From: Blautia sp. | Lineage (GTDB): Bacteria; Bacillota; Clostridia; Lachnospirales; Lachnospiraceae | DNA: 64,000 nucleotides | Assembly: GCA_029257805.1 (NCBI GenBank) | Contig: JARIAR010000023.1 | Span: forward strand, 62,001-126,000 | Direction: 5' to 3' | Shown here: piece after piece, positions 25,018 through 33,160 of the stretch | Layout: every line of letters starts with the position of its first letter | How positions within the stretch are numbered: position 1 is the stretch's first letter | The notes under the pieces: generated by a model | What the model was told of the DNA's origin: nothing | Database searches by the model: none | What the model saw: the letters and a program-made list of their open reading frames with translations, nothing else | Program-made: the position numbers and the translations under genes

Positions 25018-25377
25018 ATGAAAAGTTATACAATCACTGTAAACGGAACCGCATATGAGGTTACGGTTGAAGAAACTGGAAGCGTTTCCGCTCCTGTTGC
25101 AGCAGCACCAAAAGCTGCTCCGAAAGCAGCACCAAAGGCAGCAGCTCCGGCTGCAGGCGCAGGTGCAGTAAAAGTTTCTGCATCCGTTCCGGGTAAAGTC
25201 GTAAAAATTGCAGCTTCTGTAGGACAGGCAGTAAAAGCCGGTGATAATGTAGTTATTCTGGAATCCATGAAAATGGAAATCCCTGTAGTAGCTCCACAGG
25301 ATGGTACCATTGCAAGCATTGATGTTGCAGAAGGTGCATCTGTAGAAAACGGAGATACTTTGGCAACAATGAACTAG
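25018..25377 (+). CDS. Biotin carboxyl carrier subunit
   Basis: A 119-residue carrier with a beta-strand start (SYTITVNGTAYEVTVEE), an Ala-Pro-Lys-rich flexible linker (about 25-50) and a C-terminal biotinyl domain. The biotin lysine is K85 in ESMKME, 34 residues from the end as expected; the usual motif is EAMKME. It shuttles carboxybiotin between the carboxyltransferases and the OadB pump. AGGAGG precedes ATG 25018. Confidence 0.93.
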   Translation: MKSYTITVNGTAYEVTVEETGSVSAPVAAAPKAAPKAAPKAAAPAAGAGAVKVSASVPGKVVKIAASVGQAVKAGDNVVILESMKMEIPVVAPQDGTIASIDVAEGASVENGDTLATMN

Positions 25378-25393
25378 GACGGGAGGTAATCAA

Positions 25394-26542
25394 ATGTCTT
25401 ATGTAACAGATACGTTGTCTAACCTGCTTCATCAGACAGCATTTTTAAATCTGGAACTCGGCAATTACCTGATGATAGCAGTGGCATGTGTGTTCTTATA
25501 TCTGGCAATCCGCCGTGGTTTTGAACCTCTGCTTCTTGTTCCTATTGCATTTGGTATGCTTCTGGTAAATATTTATCCGGACATTATGGCCAGACCAGAG
25601 GATATGTCCAATGGAGTTGGTGGACTTCTTCATTATTTTTATATTTTGGATGAATGGAGTATCCTGCCATCTCTGATCTTTATGGGTGTAGGAGCCATGA
25701 CCGACTTTGCACCGCTGATTGCAAATCCAAAGAGTTTCCTTATGGGAGCAGCAGCACAGCTTGGTATTTACGTGGCTTATTTCCTTGCAATTTTCCTTGG
25801 ATTCAATGGAAAAGCAGCAGCGGCAATCTCTATTATCGGTGGTGCTGATGGTCCGACTTCTATTTTCCTTGCAGGTAAACTTGGTCAGACTGCTTTAATG
25901 GGACCGATTGCAGTGGCGGCATATTCGTATATGTCTCTTGTACCGATTATCCAGCCTCCGATCATGAAAGCGTTCACAACAGAAAAAGAACGTAAGATCA
26001 AAATGGAACAGCTGCGTCCGGTATCAAAACTGGAAAAGATTTTATTCCCAATTGTTATCACAATTGTTGTTTGTATGATTCTTCCAACCACAGCTCCGCT
26101 TGTTGGTATGCTGATGCTTGGTAATCTTTTCAGAGAGTGTGGCGTTGTAAAACAGCTTACAGAAACAGCCTCAAACGCTCTTATGTATATTGTAGTTATT
26201 CTTCTGGGTACTTCTGTAGGTGCTTCTACAAGTGCAGAAGCATTCTTAAATATTGATACCCTGAAAATTGTAGTATTAGGTCTTGTGGCATTTGCCTTTG
26301 GTACATTTGGCGGAGTTATGCTTGGTAAAATCATGTGTAAACTGTCTGGCGGCAAGATTAATCCGCTGATTGGTTCTGCTGGTGTATCTGCAGTTCCGAT
26401 GGCTGCCCGTGTATCCCAGAAGGTGGGGGCTGAAGCTGATCCTACAAACTTCCTGTTGATGCACGCAATGGGACCGAACGTTGCAGGTGTTATTGGTACA
26501 GCAGTTGCAGCTGGTACCTTTATGGCAATTTTTGGAGTATAA
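25394..26542 (+). CDS. oadB: Na+-translocating decarboxylase beta subunit
   Basis: A 382-residue polytopic membrane pump with about ten hydrophobic helices. The GGADGPTSIF segment near residue 150 and the later SAGVSAVPMAARVSQ segment are the conserved functional regions of OadB/MmdB/GcdB. It decarboxylates carboxybiotin on the carrier and couples this to export of Na+, giving an electrochemical gradient. GGGAGG precedes ATG 25394, 16 bases after the carrier gene. Confidence 0.95.
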   Translation: MSYVTDTLSNLLHQTAFLNLELGNYLMIAVACVFLYLAIRRGFEPLLLVPIAFGMLLVNIYPDIMARPEDMSNGVGGLLHYFYILDEWSILPSLIFMGVGAMTDFAPLIANPKSFLMGAAAQLGIYVAYFLAIFLGFNGKAAAAISIIGGADGPTSIFLAGKLGQTALMGPIAVAAYSYMSLVPIIQPPIMKAFTTEKERKIKMEQLRPVSKLEKILFPIVITIVVCMILPTTAPLVGMLMLGNLFRECGVVKQLTETASNALMYIVVILLGTSVGASTSAEAFLNIDTLKIVVLGLVAFAFGTFGGVMLGKIMCKLSGGKINPLIGSAGVSAVPMAARVSQKVGAEADPTNFLLMHAMGPNVAGVIGTAVAAGTFMAIFGV

Positions 26543-26548
26543 CCTGTA

Positions 26549-26590
26549 GTATTTGGCGAAAGTGTGATAGGAAATACTTTCGCTAAATAC
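26549..26590 (+). promoter_or_regulatory. Long stem-loop between oadB and pycB
   Basis: GTATTTGGCGAAAGT (26549-26563) pairs with ACTTTCGCTAAATAC (26576-26590), 15 bp with one G-U, loop of 12. No T tract follows, so it is not a classic terminator; an RNA processing or stabilising element is likelier. Confidence 0.6.
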
Positions 26591-26614
26591 AAAAATATAT
26601 AAAGGAGAACTATT

Positions 26615-28027
26615 ATGGCAGAAATTGAAAAAAAACCTGTTAAAATTGTGGAAACCATTCTGCGAGATGCTCACCAGTCTCTGATCGCGACACGTATGAG
26701 CACAGAGCAGATGCTTCCAATTGTAGATAAACTGGATAAAGTCGGATATCATGCAGTAGAATGTTGGGGAGGCGCAACTTTCGATGCTTCTCTTAGATTC
26801 CTGAAAGAAGATCCGTGGGAAAGACTTCGTAAACTTCGTGATGGTTTTAAAAATACAAAATTACAGATGTTATTCCGTGGACAGAATATCTTGGGATATC
26901 GTCCTTATGCAGATGATGTAGTAGAATATTTTGTACAGAAATCAGCAGCAAACGGAATTGATATTATTCGTATTTTTGACTGTATGAATGATTTAAGAAA
27001 CCTTCAGACAGCTGTTTCTGCAGCAAATAAAGAAAAAGCTCATGCGCAGGTTGCTCTTTCCTATACTTTAGGCGATGCTTATACCTTAGATTATTGGACA
27101 AGTATTGCAAAACGTATTGAAGAAATGGGAGCGGATTCTATTTGTATTAAAGATATGGCTGGTCTTCTTCTTCCATACAAGGCAACAGAACTTGTAACAG
27201 CGCTGAAAGAAACAGTTAAAATTCCGATTGATCTTCATACACACTACACATCCGGTGTGGCTTCTATGACTTACTTAAAAGCAGTAGAAGCAGGTGTAGA
27301 TATCATTGATACTGCAATGTCACCATTTGCTCTTGGTACTTCCCAGCCGGCAACAGAAGTTATGGTAGAAACATTTAAGGGAACACCATATGACACAGGA
27401 TTTGATCAGCAGCTTCTTTCTGAAATTGCAGATTACTTCCGTCCGATGCGTGATGAGGCTCTTGACAGCGGCCTGTTAAATCCGAAAAACCTTGGTGTAA
27501 ATATTAAAACTTTACTTTATCAGGTACCAGGTGGTATGCTTTCCAACCTTACTTCTCAGCTGAAGGAACAGCATGCAGAAGATAAATTCTATGATGTTCT
27601 GGAAGAAGTGCCGCGTGTACGTAAAGACCTTGGTGAACCGCCGCTTGTTACTCCGTCTTCTCAGATCGTTGGTACACAGGCTGTATTTAATGTTCTTATG
27701 GGCGAGAGATACAAAATGGTTACAAAAGAAACAAAAGATGTATTAAGCGGAAAATACGGTGCAACTGCAAAACCGTTTAATGCAGAAGTTCAGAAAAAAT
27801 GTATCGGCGATATAGAACCGATCACATGCCGTCCGGCAGATCTGCTTGACAACGAGTTAGATAAACTGGAAAGTGAAATGGTACAGTACAAAGAACAGGA
27901 TGAGGACGTTCTTTCTTATGCACTGTTCCCGCAGGTTGCAACTGATTTCTTCAAATATCGTCAGGCGCAGCAGACAAAAATTGATGAAACAGCAGCAGAC
28001 AAGAAAAACGGAGCATATCCAGTTTAA
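26615..28027 (+). CDS. Oxaloacetate decarboxylase alpha / pyruvate carboxylase B carboxyltransferase
   Basis: A 470-residue HMGL-like TIM-barrel carboxyltransferase with TILRDAHQSLIATRM at the N-terminus, the metal-binding DLHTHYTSG loop and the CIKDMAGLL segment holding a conserved active-site Lys. It transfers CO2 between oxaloacetate and biotin. Many OadA proteins carry a C-terminal biotin domain; this one lacks it, consistent with use of the separate carrier encoded 1.2 kb upstream. GGAGAAC precedes ATG 26615. It closes a hybrid locus with an acyl-CoA carboxyltransferase. Confidence 0.9.
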   Translation: MAEIEKKPVKIVETILRDAHQSLIATRMSTEQMLPIVDKLDKVGYHAVECWGGATFDASLRFLKEDPWERLRKLRDGFKNTKLQMLFRGQNILGYRPYADDVVEYFVQKSAANGIDIIRIFDCMNDLRNLQTAVSAANKEKAHAQVALSYTLGDAYTLDYWTSIAKRIEEMGADSICIKDMAGLLLPYKATELVTALKETVKIPIDLHTHYTSGVASMTYLKAVEAGVDIIDTAMSPFALGTSQPATEVMVETFKGTPYDTGFDQQLLSEIADYFRPMRDEALDSGLLNPKNLGVNIKTLLYQVPGGMLSNLTSQLKEQHAEDKFYDVLEEVPRVRKDLGEPPLVTPSSQIVGTQAVFNVLMGERYKMVTKETKDVLSGKYGATAKPFNAEVQKKCIGDIEPITCRPADLLDNELDKLESEMVQYKEQDEDVLSYALFPQVATDFFKYRQAQQTKIDETAADKKNGAYPV

Positions 28028-28039
28028 TAAAATTATCAG

Positions 28040-28064
28040 GGAGCTTGCATCAGCAGGCTCCTTT
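28040..28064 (+). terminator. Probable terminator after decarboxylase operon
   Basis: GGAGCTTGC (28040-28048), loop ATCA, GCAGGCTCC (28053-28061), followed by only three T. The stem is good, the tail short. Confidence 0.6.
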
Positions 28065-28100
28065 GCTAAATTATAAAGAAAAATTAAGGAAGGTACTTTC

Positions 28101-29330
28101 ATGAGTAAAGTATTAATCGTAGGCGGAGGAGCAGCCGGAATGATGGCAGGTGTTCACGCTGCAAGGAGGGGCCACGAGGTTCATATTTTAGAAAAAAATG
28201 AAAAGCTTGGAAAGAAACTTTATATTACAGGGAAAGGACGCTGTAATGTTACAAATAATTATGAAGTAGAATATCTGCTTCGGGCAGTTATGAGTAATAC
28301 GAAATTTCTGTATAGTGCTTTTGAAACCTGGGACAGCAGGGATGTAATGGAGTTTTTTGAACAGGCAGGCGTTCCTCTTAAGGTAGAACGGGGAGGAAGA
28401 GTATTTCCACAGTCTGATCATTCTTCAGATATCATTAAAGCTCTTGAAAGAGAACTGAAGAAGGCTGGAGCTCAGATCCATCTTCATACGGAAGTAAAAG
28501 AAATTAAAGAAGAAGATGGAATTGTAAAAGGCGTTGTTTTGTCAGATGGAAAATTTTTGAGTGGAGATAGCGTGATTGTGGCTACAGGAGGCTTATCATA
28601 CCAGGCAACTGGTTCCACAGGCGATGGATACCGATTTGCCAAAGAGCTAGGACATAATGTAACAGATCTGGAACCGTCCCTTGTTCCTCTTGTTACAGCG
28701 GAAGATTATATTCCAAAGCTTCAGGGATTATCTCTTAAAAATGTTGATCTTACAATTAAATGCGGTAAAAAATTAATCTATCGTGATCGGGGAGAGATGA
28801 TGTTTACGCATTTTGGCGTAACGGGTCCCTTGATCCTTTCTGCCAGTGCCCGATTGGGAAAATGGATGAAAAAAGGAGAATGCAAAGGATATATTGATCT
28901 GAAACCAGCGTTAACCTTGGAGCAGCTTGACGCAAGAGTGTTAAGAGAATTTGAAGCAGGTAAGAATAAACAATTTAAAAACGTAATAGGCGTTTTATTT
29001 CCAGCATCATTAACTCCTGTTATGCTGGAACTTGGAAAAATCCCTCCTGAGAAAAAAATTCATGAAATTTCCAGAGAAGAACGGTTGAGGTTTGAAGAAC
29101 TTGTGAAAGCATTTCCTTTTACAATTACAGGAACGGGGCAGTTTAAAGAGGCTATTATCACAAGAGGCGGTGTAGCAGTAAAAGAAATACATCCGGGAAG
29201 AATGGAGTCAAAAAAGGTAAAAAATCTGTATTTTATTGGAGAAGTTCTTGATCTGGATGCGATTACAGGTGGATATAATTTACAGATTGCCTGGTCAACG
29301 GCATATTTGGCGGCACAGGCAATTCGGTAA
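28101..29330 (+). CDS. NAD(P)/FAD-dependent oxidoreductase (HI0933/BaiN-like)
   Basis: A 409-residue flavoprotein. The dinucleotide fold VLIVGGGAAGMMAG starts at residue 4, GKGRCNVTNN follows near 48 and a C-terminal GEVLDLDAITGGYNLQIAWSTG-like segment closes the FAD site; these are hallmarks of the HI0933 family. BaiN, a bile-acid-related member, and several uncharacterised flavoproteins share this fold, so the substrate is unknown. GGAAGG lies before ATG 28101. The gene is followed by cmk with a 19-base gap. Confidence 0.88.
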   Translation: MSKVLIVGGGAAGMMAGVHAARRGHEVHILEKNEKLGKKLYITGKGRCNVTNNYEVEYLLRAVMSNTKFLYSAFETWDSRDVMEFFEQAGVPLKVERGGRVFPQSDHSSDIIKALERELKKAGAQIHLHTEVKEIKEEDGIVKGVVLSDGKFLSGDSVIVATGGLSYQATGSTGDGYRFAKELGHNVTDLEPSLVPLVTAEDYIPKLQGLSLKNVDLTIKCGKKLIYRDRGEMMFTHFGVTGPLILSASARLGKWMKKGECKGYIDLKPALTLEQLDARVLREFEAGKNKQFKNVIGVLFPASLTPVMLELGKIPPEKKIHEISREERLRFEELVKAFPFTITGTGQFKEAIITRGGVAVKEIHPGRMESKKVKNLYFIGEVLDLDAITGGYNLQIAWSTAYLAAQAIR

Positions 29331-29349
29331 TAAAGGAGGCGTAAGAGAA

Positions 29350-30021
29350 ATGAGCTGTAATATTGCAATTGATGGTCCTGCCGGGGCAGGAAAAAGTACC
29401 ATCGCAAAAAAAGTGGCAAAGGAATTATCTTTTATTTATGTAGATACAGGTGCCATGTATAGAGCTATGGCGTATTATCTTCTTAAAAATAATGTAAATG
29501 CAGAAGATATCCGGGAACTTGAAGAGAAATGTGAGGGAGCGGACATTTCCATTTGTTATCAAGATGGTGAACAGCAGGTTTTCCTTGGTGAGGAAAATGT
29601 AACTGCATATCTTCGGGCGGAAGAGGTTGGCAGAATGGCTTCCGTAAGTTCTGCAAATGGAAAAGTTCGTGAAAAACTTCTTTCTCTCCAGAGAAATCTC
29701 GCTGCACAGCATGATGTTGTAATGGATGGACGTGACATTGGAACAACCATTCTTCCAAATGCAGATGTAAAAATATATCTTACAGCAAGTGCAGATAAAA
29801 GGGCAAAGCGAAGATATCTGGAACTCACTGAAAAAGGAGAAACGTGCGATATTGAAGAAATCCGTCAGGATATCATAGAACGGGATGAACGTGATATGCA
29901 CAGAGAAGTTTCTCCCCTTAGACAAGCGGAAGATGCTGTCCTTGTAGATTCTTCTCAAATGAATATTGAGGAAGTAAAAGATGCGATTGTTGGCATTTAT
30001 AAAGAAAAGGTGAAGCACTAA
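29350..30021 (+). CDS. cmk: Cytidylate kinase
   Basis: A 223-residue nucleoside monophosphate kinase phosphorylating CMP and dCMP with ATP. The P-loop GPAGAGKST begins near residue 10; YVDTGAMYRA and MDGRDIGT are the family's CMP-binding segments. ATG 29350 has AAGGAGG upstream; the frame is open into the preceding gene but without reason for a longer start. The cmk-ispH-S1 order is common in clostridia. A distinct cytidylate-kinase-like protein lies at 60291. Confidence 0.95.
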   Translation: MSCNIAIDGPAGAGKSTIAKKVAKELSFIYVDTGAMYRAMAYYLLKNNVNAEDIRELEEKCEGADISICYQDGEQQVFLGEENVTAYLRAEEVGRMASVSSANGKVREKLLSLQRNLAAQHDVVMDGRDIGTTILPNADVKIYLTASADKRAKRRYLELTEKGETCDIEEIRQDIIERDERDMHREVSPLRQAEDAVLVDSSQMNIEEVKDAIVGIYKEKVKH

Positions 30022-30023
30022 AT

Positions 30024-30890
30024 ATGGAAGTGAAAATTGCAAAAACAGCAGGTTTTTGCTTTGGGGTGAAGCGTGCTGTAGATAAAGTTTATGAGTTGAT
30101 CGCATCAGGAGCGGCACCTATTTATACATTGGGTCCTATTATACACAATGAGGAAGTCGTTGCAGATTTGGAGAATAAAGGTGTTTCGGTTGTGTCAGAA
30201 GAAGATCTCTTTGGATTGTCCAAAGGGACAGTGGTAATACGATCTCATGGGGTAGGAAAAGCCGTTTATGATAAATTGAAGCAATTAGGACTTTCCTATG
30301 TAGACGTAACGTGCCCTTTTGTTTTAAAAATTCATCGTATTGTAGAAAAAGAAAGCACTGGCGGAGCTCATATTATAATTATAGGAGATAAAGAGCATCC
30401 GGAAGTAAAAGGAATCTGCGGATGGTGTATGGGTTCCTATACTGTTATTAAAGATGCAGAAGAAGCGGAAAAATTTGTTATGCCGGAAGGTGTAAAAGTG
30501 TGTGTTGTATCTCAGACGACATTTAATTACAACAAATTTCAAGAATTAGTTGAAATTCTTCGCAAAAAGAGGTATGATAATACTGTTTTAAATATTCTAA
30601 ATATTTTAAACACTATTTGTAATGCTACCGAAGAACGGCAGAAAGAAGCAAGAAGTATAGCCGGAGAGGTAGACACTATGCTGGTCATTGGAGGACGGCA
30701 TAGTTCCAATACTCAAAAGCTGTTTGAAATATGTAAAAAAGAATGTGGAAATACTTACTATATACAAACACCTGTAGACTTGGATTCTGAAATGTTCCAA
30801 TGCAGTAGTTTTGTAGGTATTACAGCAGGGGCTTCCACCCCAAAGAAAATTATTGAGGAGGTTCAAGAACATGTCAGAATTAAGTTTTGA
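30024..30890 (+). CDS. ispH: 4-hydroxy-3-methylbut-2-enyl diphosphate reductase
   Basis: A 288-residue Fe-S enzyme of the MEP pathway, making IPP and DMAPP. Cluster cysteines are in GFCFGVKRAV (C13), DVTCPFV (near 96) and NTICNATEERQ (C199). The proton-relay TTF of SQTTFN is present. Directly before the third cysteine there is an in-frame repeat of Leu-Asn-Ile (codons 189-195), about six residues more than is usual. It ends 20 bases inside the S1 gene, which uses another frame; in several clostridia these two genes are fused into one protein. Confidence 0.93.
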   Translation: MEVKIAKTAGFCFGVKRAVDKVYELIASGAAPIYTLGPIIHNEEVVADLENKGVSVVSEEDLFGLSKGTVVIRSHGVGKAVYDKLKQLGLSYVDVTCPFVLKIHRIVEKESTGGAHIIIIGDKEHPEVKGICGWCMGSYTVIKDAEEAEKFVMPEGVKVCVVSQTTFNYNKFQELVEILRKKRYDNTVLNILNILNTICNATEERQKEARSIAGEVDTMLVIGGRHSSNTQKLFEICKKECGNTYYIQTPVDLDSEMFQCSSFVGITAGASTPKKIIEEVQEHVRIKF

Positions 30891-31953
30891 ACAGATGCTG
30901 GAAGATTCCGTAAAAACAATTAGAAATGGAGAAATCGTACAGGGTACGGTCATCGATGTGAAAGAAGATGAAATCATCCTGAATATCGGCTATAAAGCAG
31001 ACGGTATCATCACAAAGAATGAATATTCAAACGACTCAAGCGTTGTGCTTGCAGATGCTGTACATCCTGGTGATACCATGGAAGCGAAAGTTTTGAAGGT
31101 AAACGATGGAGAAGGTCAGGTCATCTTAACATATAAGAGACTGGCAGCTGAAAAAGGAAATAAACGTCTGGAAGAAGCATTTGAAAGCCAGGAAGTATTA
31201 AAAGCAACAGTTTCTCAGGTACTGGATGGCGGTCTTTGCGTAAATGTAGAAGAAGCAAGAGTATTTATTCCTGCAAGCCTTGTATCTGACACATATGAAA
31301 AAGATTTATCTAAATATGCAGATCAGGAAATTGAATTTGTGATTACAGAGTTCAATCCAAGAAGACGTCGTATTATTGGTAACCGTAAACAGCTTCTTCT
31401 TGCAGAAAAAGCAGAAAAACAGAAAGAACTTATGGAGAAAATCCATGTAGGAGATACAGTAGAAGGTACTGTTAAAAACGTAACAGACTTTGGCGCATTT
31501 ATTGATCTTGGTGGTGCAGACGGACTTCTTCATATCTCTGAAATGTCCTGGGGCAGAGTAGAAAACCCGAAAAAGGTATTTAATGTAGGAGATCAGGTAA
31601 AAGTTCTTATTAAAGAAATCAATGGAAACAAGATTGCACTTTCTTTAAAATTCCCAGAAGAAAATCCATGGCTTTCTGCAGCTGAAAAATTTGCAGTAGG
31701 AAATGTGGTAACAGGAAAAGTTGCACGTATGACAGACTTTGGTGCATTTGTTGAGCTTGCACCTGGTGTAGATGCACTTCTTCATGTATCTCAGATTTCC
31801 AGAGAACATGTTGCAAAACCATCTGATGTATTAACAATCGGACAGGAAATTGAAGCAAAAGTTGTTGATTTCAATGAAGAAGAAAAGAAAATCAGCCTGA
31901 GCATGAAAGCTCTTGAAGCTCCTGCACAGGAAGAAGTTTCTGAAGAAGAATAA
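30871..31953 (+). CDS. S1 RNA-binding domain protein (ribosomal protein S1-like)
   Basis: A 360-residue protein of four S1 domains: about 18-85 (GTVIDVKEDEIILNIGYK), 100-165, 185-255 (GTVKNVTDFGAFIDLGG) and 272-340 (GKVARMTDFGAFVELA), with an acidic tail. It binds mRNA and may help translation initiation, like S1/YpfD of Firmicutes. ATG 30871 has GAGGAGG 9 bases upstream, inside ispH. An S1 protein after ispH is normal in clostridia. Confidence 0.9.
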   Translation: MSELSFEQMLEDSVKTIRNGEIVQGTVIDVKEDEIILNIGYKADGIITKNEYSNDSSVVLADAVHPGDTMEAKVLKVNDGEGQVILTYKRLAAEKGNKRLEEAFESQEVLKATVSQVLDGGLCVNVEEARVFIPASLVSDTYEKDLSKYADQEIEFVITEFNPRRRRIIGNRKQLLLAEKAEKQKELMEKIHVGDTVEGTVKNVTDFGAFIDLGGADGLLHISEMSWGRVENPKKVFNVGDQVKVLIKEINGNKIALSLKFPEENPWLSAAEKFAVGNVVTGKVARMTDFGAFVELAPGVDALLHVSQISREHVAKPSDVLTIGQEIEAKVVDFNEEEKKISLSMKALEAPAQEEVSEEE

Positions 31954-31969
31954 TTTATGAAATAATTTT

Positions 31970-32006
31970 AGGAGTGAGATTCCAGAAATCTCACTCCTTT
32001 TTGTTT
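31970..32006 (+). terminator. Terminator after S1 gene
   Basis: AGGAGTGAGATT (31970-31981), loop CCAGA, AATCTCACTCCT (31987-31998), then TTTTTGTTT. It sits between convergent genes. Confidence 0.92.
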
Positions 32007-33024
32007 ATTTTAAAGTATTTAAAAGAAATGGTAATGTATTTTTTAGAAAAGAAAACTGTTGTATCGGATTTTCTAAAAATGCTCCGGAACAATCGAACCA
32101 TGTGTAGCATGTTTCGGGTTTAGCAGGGCATCGAAGAGACTTATCAAGACAGGAACTTAAAGACTTGGGCATAGCAGTATCCTCAGAAGGAATAAAATGA
32201 TAGTCCTTATAATTGGGGTAATATTGTTTTGTTTTTCCTGAAACGGCTTTAATTGCCAGACGTATCTGATCGTCTTCTCCTTTAATATAGAAACTGGTGG
32301 TTCCGTTGGAAAAAGGAACAGGAATGGGATGGGGAAGCTGTAAAGTCATAAGAAGGTGTTCTCCATCAAAACAGGCATCACAGGGCTGGTACCGCCCGTT
32401 ATAAAGATCTAGATAACTTAATATGGAAAAGACCTGTCCCAGTCCCTGTAAATCCTCCTGATTATGCCCCATAAGCTCGTTGGCATGTTCTGGGAGATGA
32501 TTCTTTGTGTATTGTTTATAAAGGCGTATACAATCGTGTCCGTCACAATAAAGACGGGCAGGAAGAGACAGAAATTCTTCCAATTGTGGCTGTTTCATAC
32601 CTGGGAGTTTTAAAAGCTGCTTTAAAGGGCGCAAGGTACGGTAAAGATCAAAAGCTTCTTTTTGCTTAAAAGGAGATTTCATACCATGCATACGGAAATG
32701 TTCTTCCAAATAAGGCTGGTCAAATTGATTTCCGTTATATTGAATGGTGCATGTGAAAGAATCAAGGAAATTAGAAAATTCACGAAGGAGAAGTGGTTCA
32801 TCCTGTGCTCTTTCTGCAAACCATTGGTACATTTGCCATTTTCCATTTTCATGGACAACGGCACCAATCAAATATAAAAAAGTGGAATTTCGTGATAGTC
32901 CGGTTGTTTCGATGTCGTAAAAAACAGGGCGAAAATCCTGGTTTGGAAGCCATGGAACAGACATGTTTTTAACAGTTTCAAAGTCCGGAAACCATTGTAA
33001 AATAGGCATTTTTTTAACAATCAT
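32005..33024 (-). CDS. DEDD exonuclease-like protein (YprB ribonuclease H-like)
   Basis: A 339-residue protein with an RNase H-like exonuclease core: FYDIETTGLSR (residues 35-45) gives the first Asp-Glu pair, IQYNGNQFDQPYLEEH the second Asp, and the GHNQEDLQG segment the last acid. This matches the YprB-type group of 3'-5' exonuclease-like proteins, without a fused helicase. The remaining C-terminal part has no recognised domain. No strong ribosome site precedes ATG 33024 on the minus strand. Substrate (DNA or RNA) is unknown. Confidence 0.75.
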   Translation of the reverse strand: MIVKKMPILQWFPDFETVKNMSVPWLPNQDFRPVFYDIETTGLSRNSTFLYLIGAVVHENGKWQMYQWFAERAQDEPLLLREFSNFLDSFTCTIQYNGNQFDQPYLEEHFRMHGMKSPFKQKEAFDLYRTLRPLKQLLKLPGMKQPQLEEFLSLPARLYCDGHDCIRLYKQYTKNHLPEHANELMGHNQEDLQGLGQVFSILSYLDLYNGRYQPCDACFDGEHLLMTLQLPHPIPVPFSNGTTSFYIKGEDDQIRLAIKAVSGKTKQYYPNYKDYHFIPSEDTAMPKSLSSCLDKSLRCPAKPETCYTWFDCSGAFLENPIQQFSFLKNTLPFLLNTLK

Positions 33025-33160
33025 GTGAATAAATTACCTTTCGTAGATTGTATTTAATTATACACAAGAAAATTATATTTGGGTAGTGAATTTTTTCATA
33101 AAAAGAGTTATAGTATAAATAACTAATTCGTCAGAATATATAAAAAAGAGGAGGAAAATT

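Noticed and set aside
25080-25150. Short tandem DNA repeats in the biotin carrier linker
   Set aside because: They encode the usual flexible Ala/Pro/Lys linker of biotin carriers and need no other explanation.
25026-25319. 97-residue antisense frame in the biotin carrier gene
   Set aside because: It is the mirror of the Ala-Pro-Lys linker repeats and has no independent signals.
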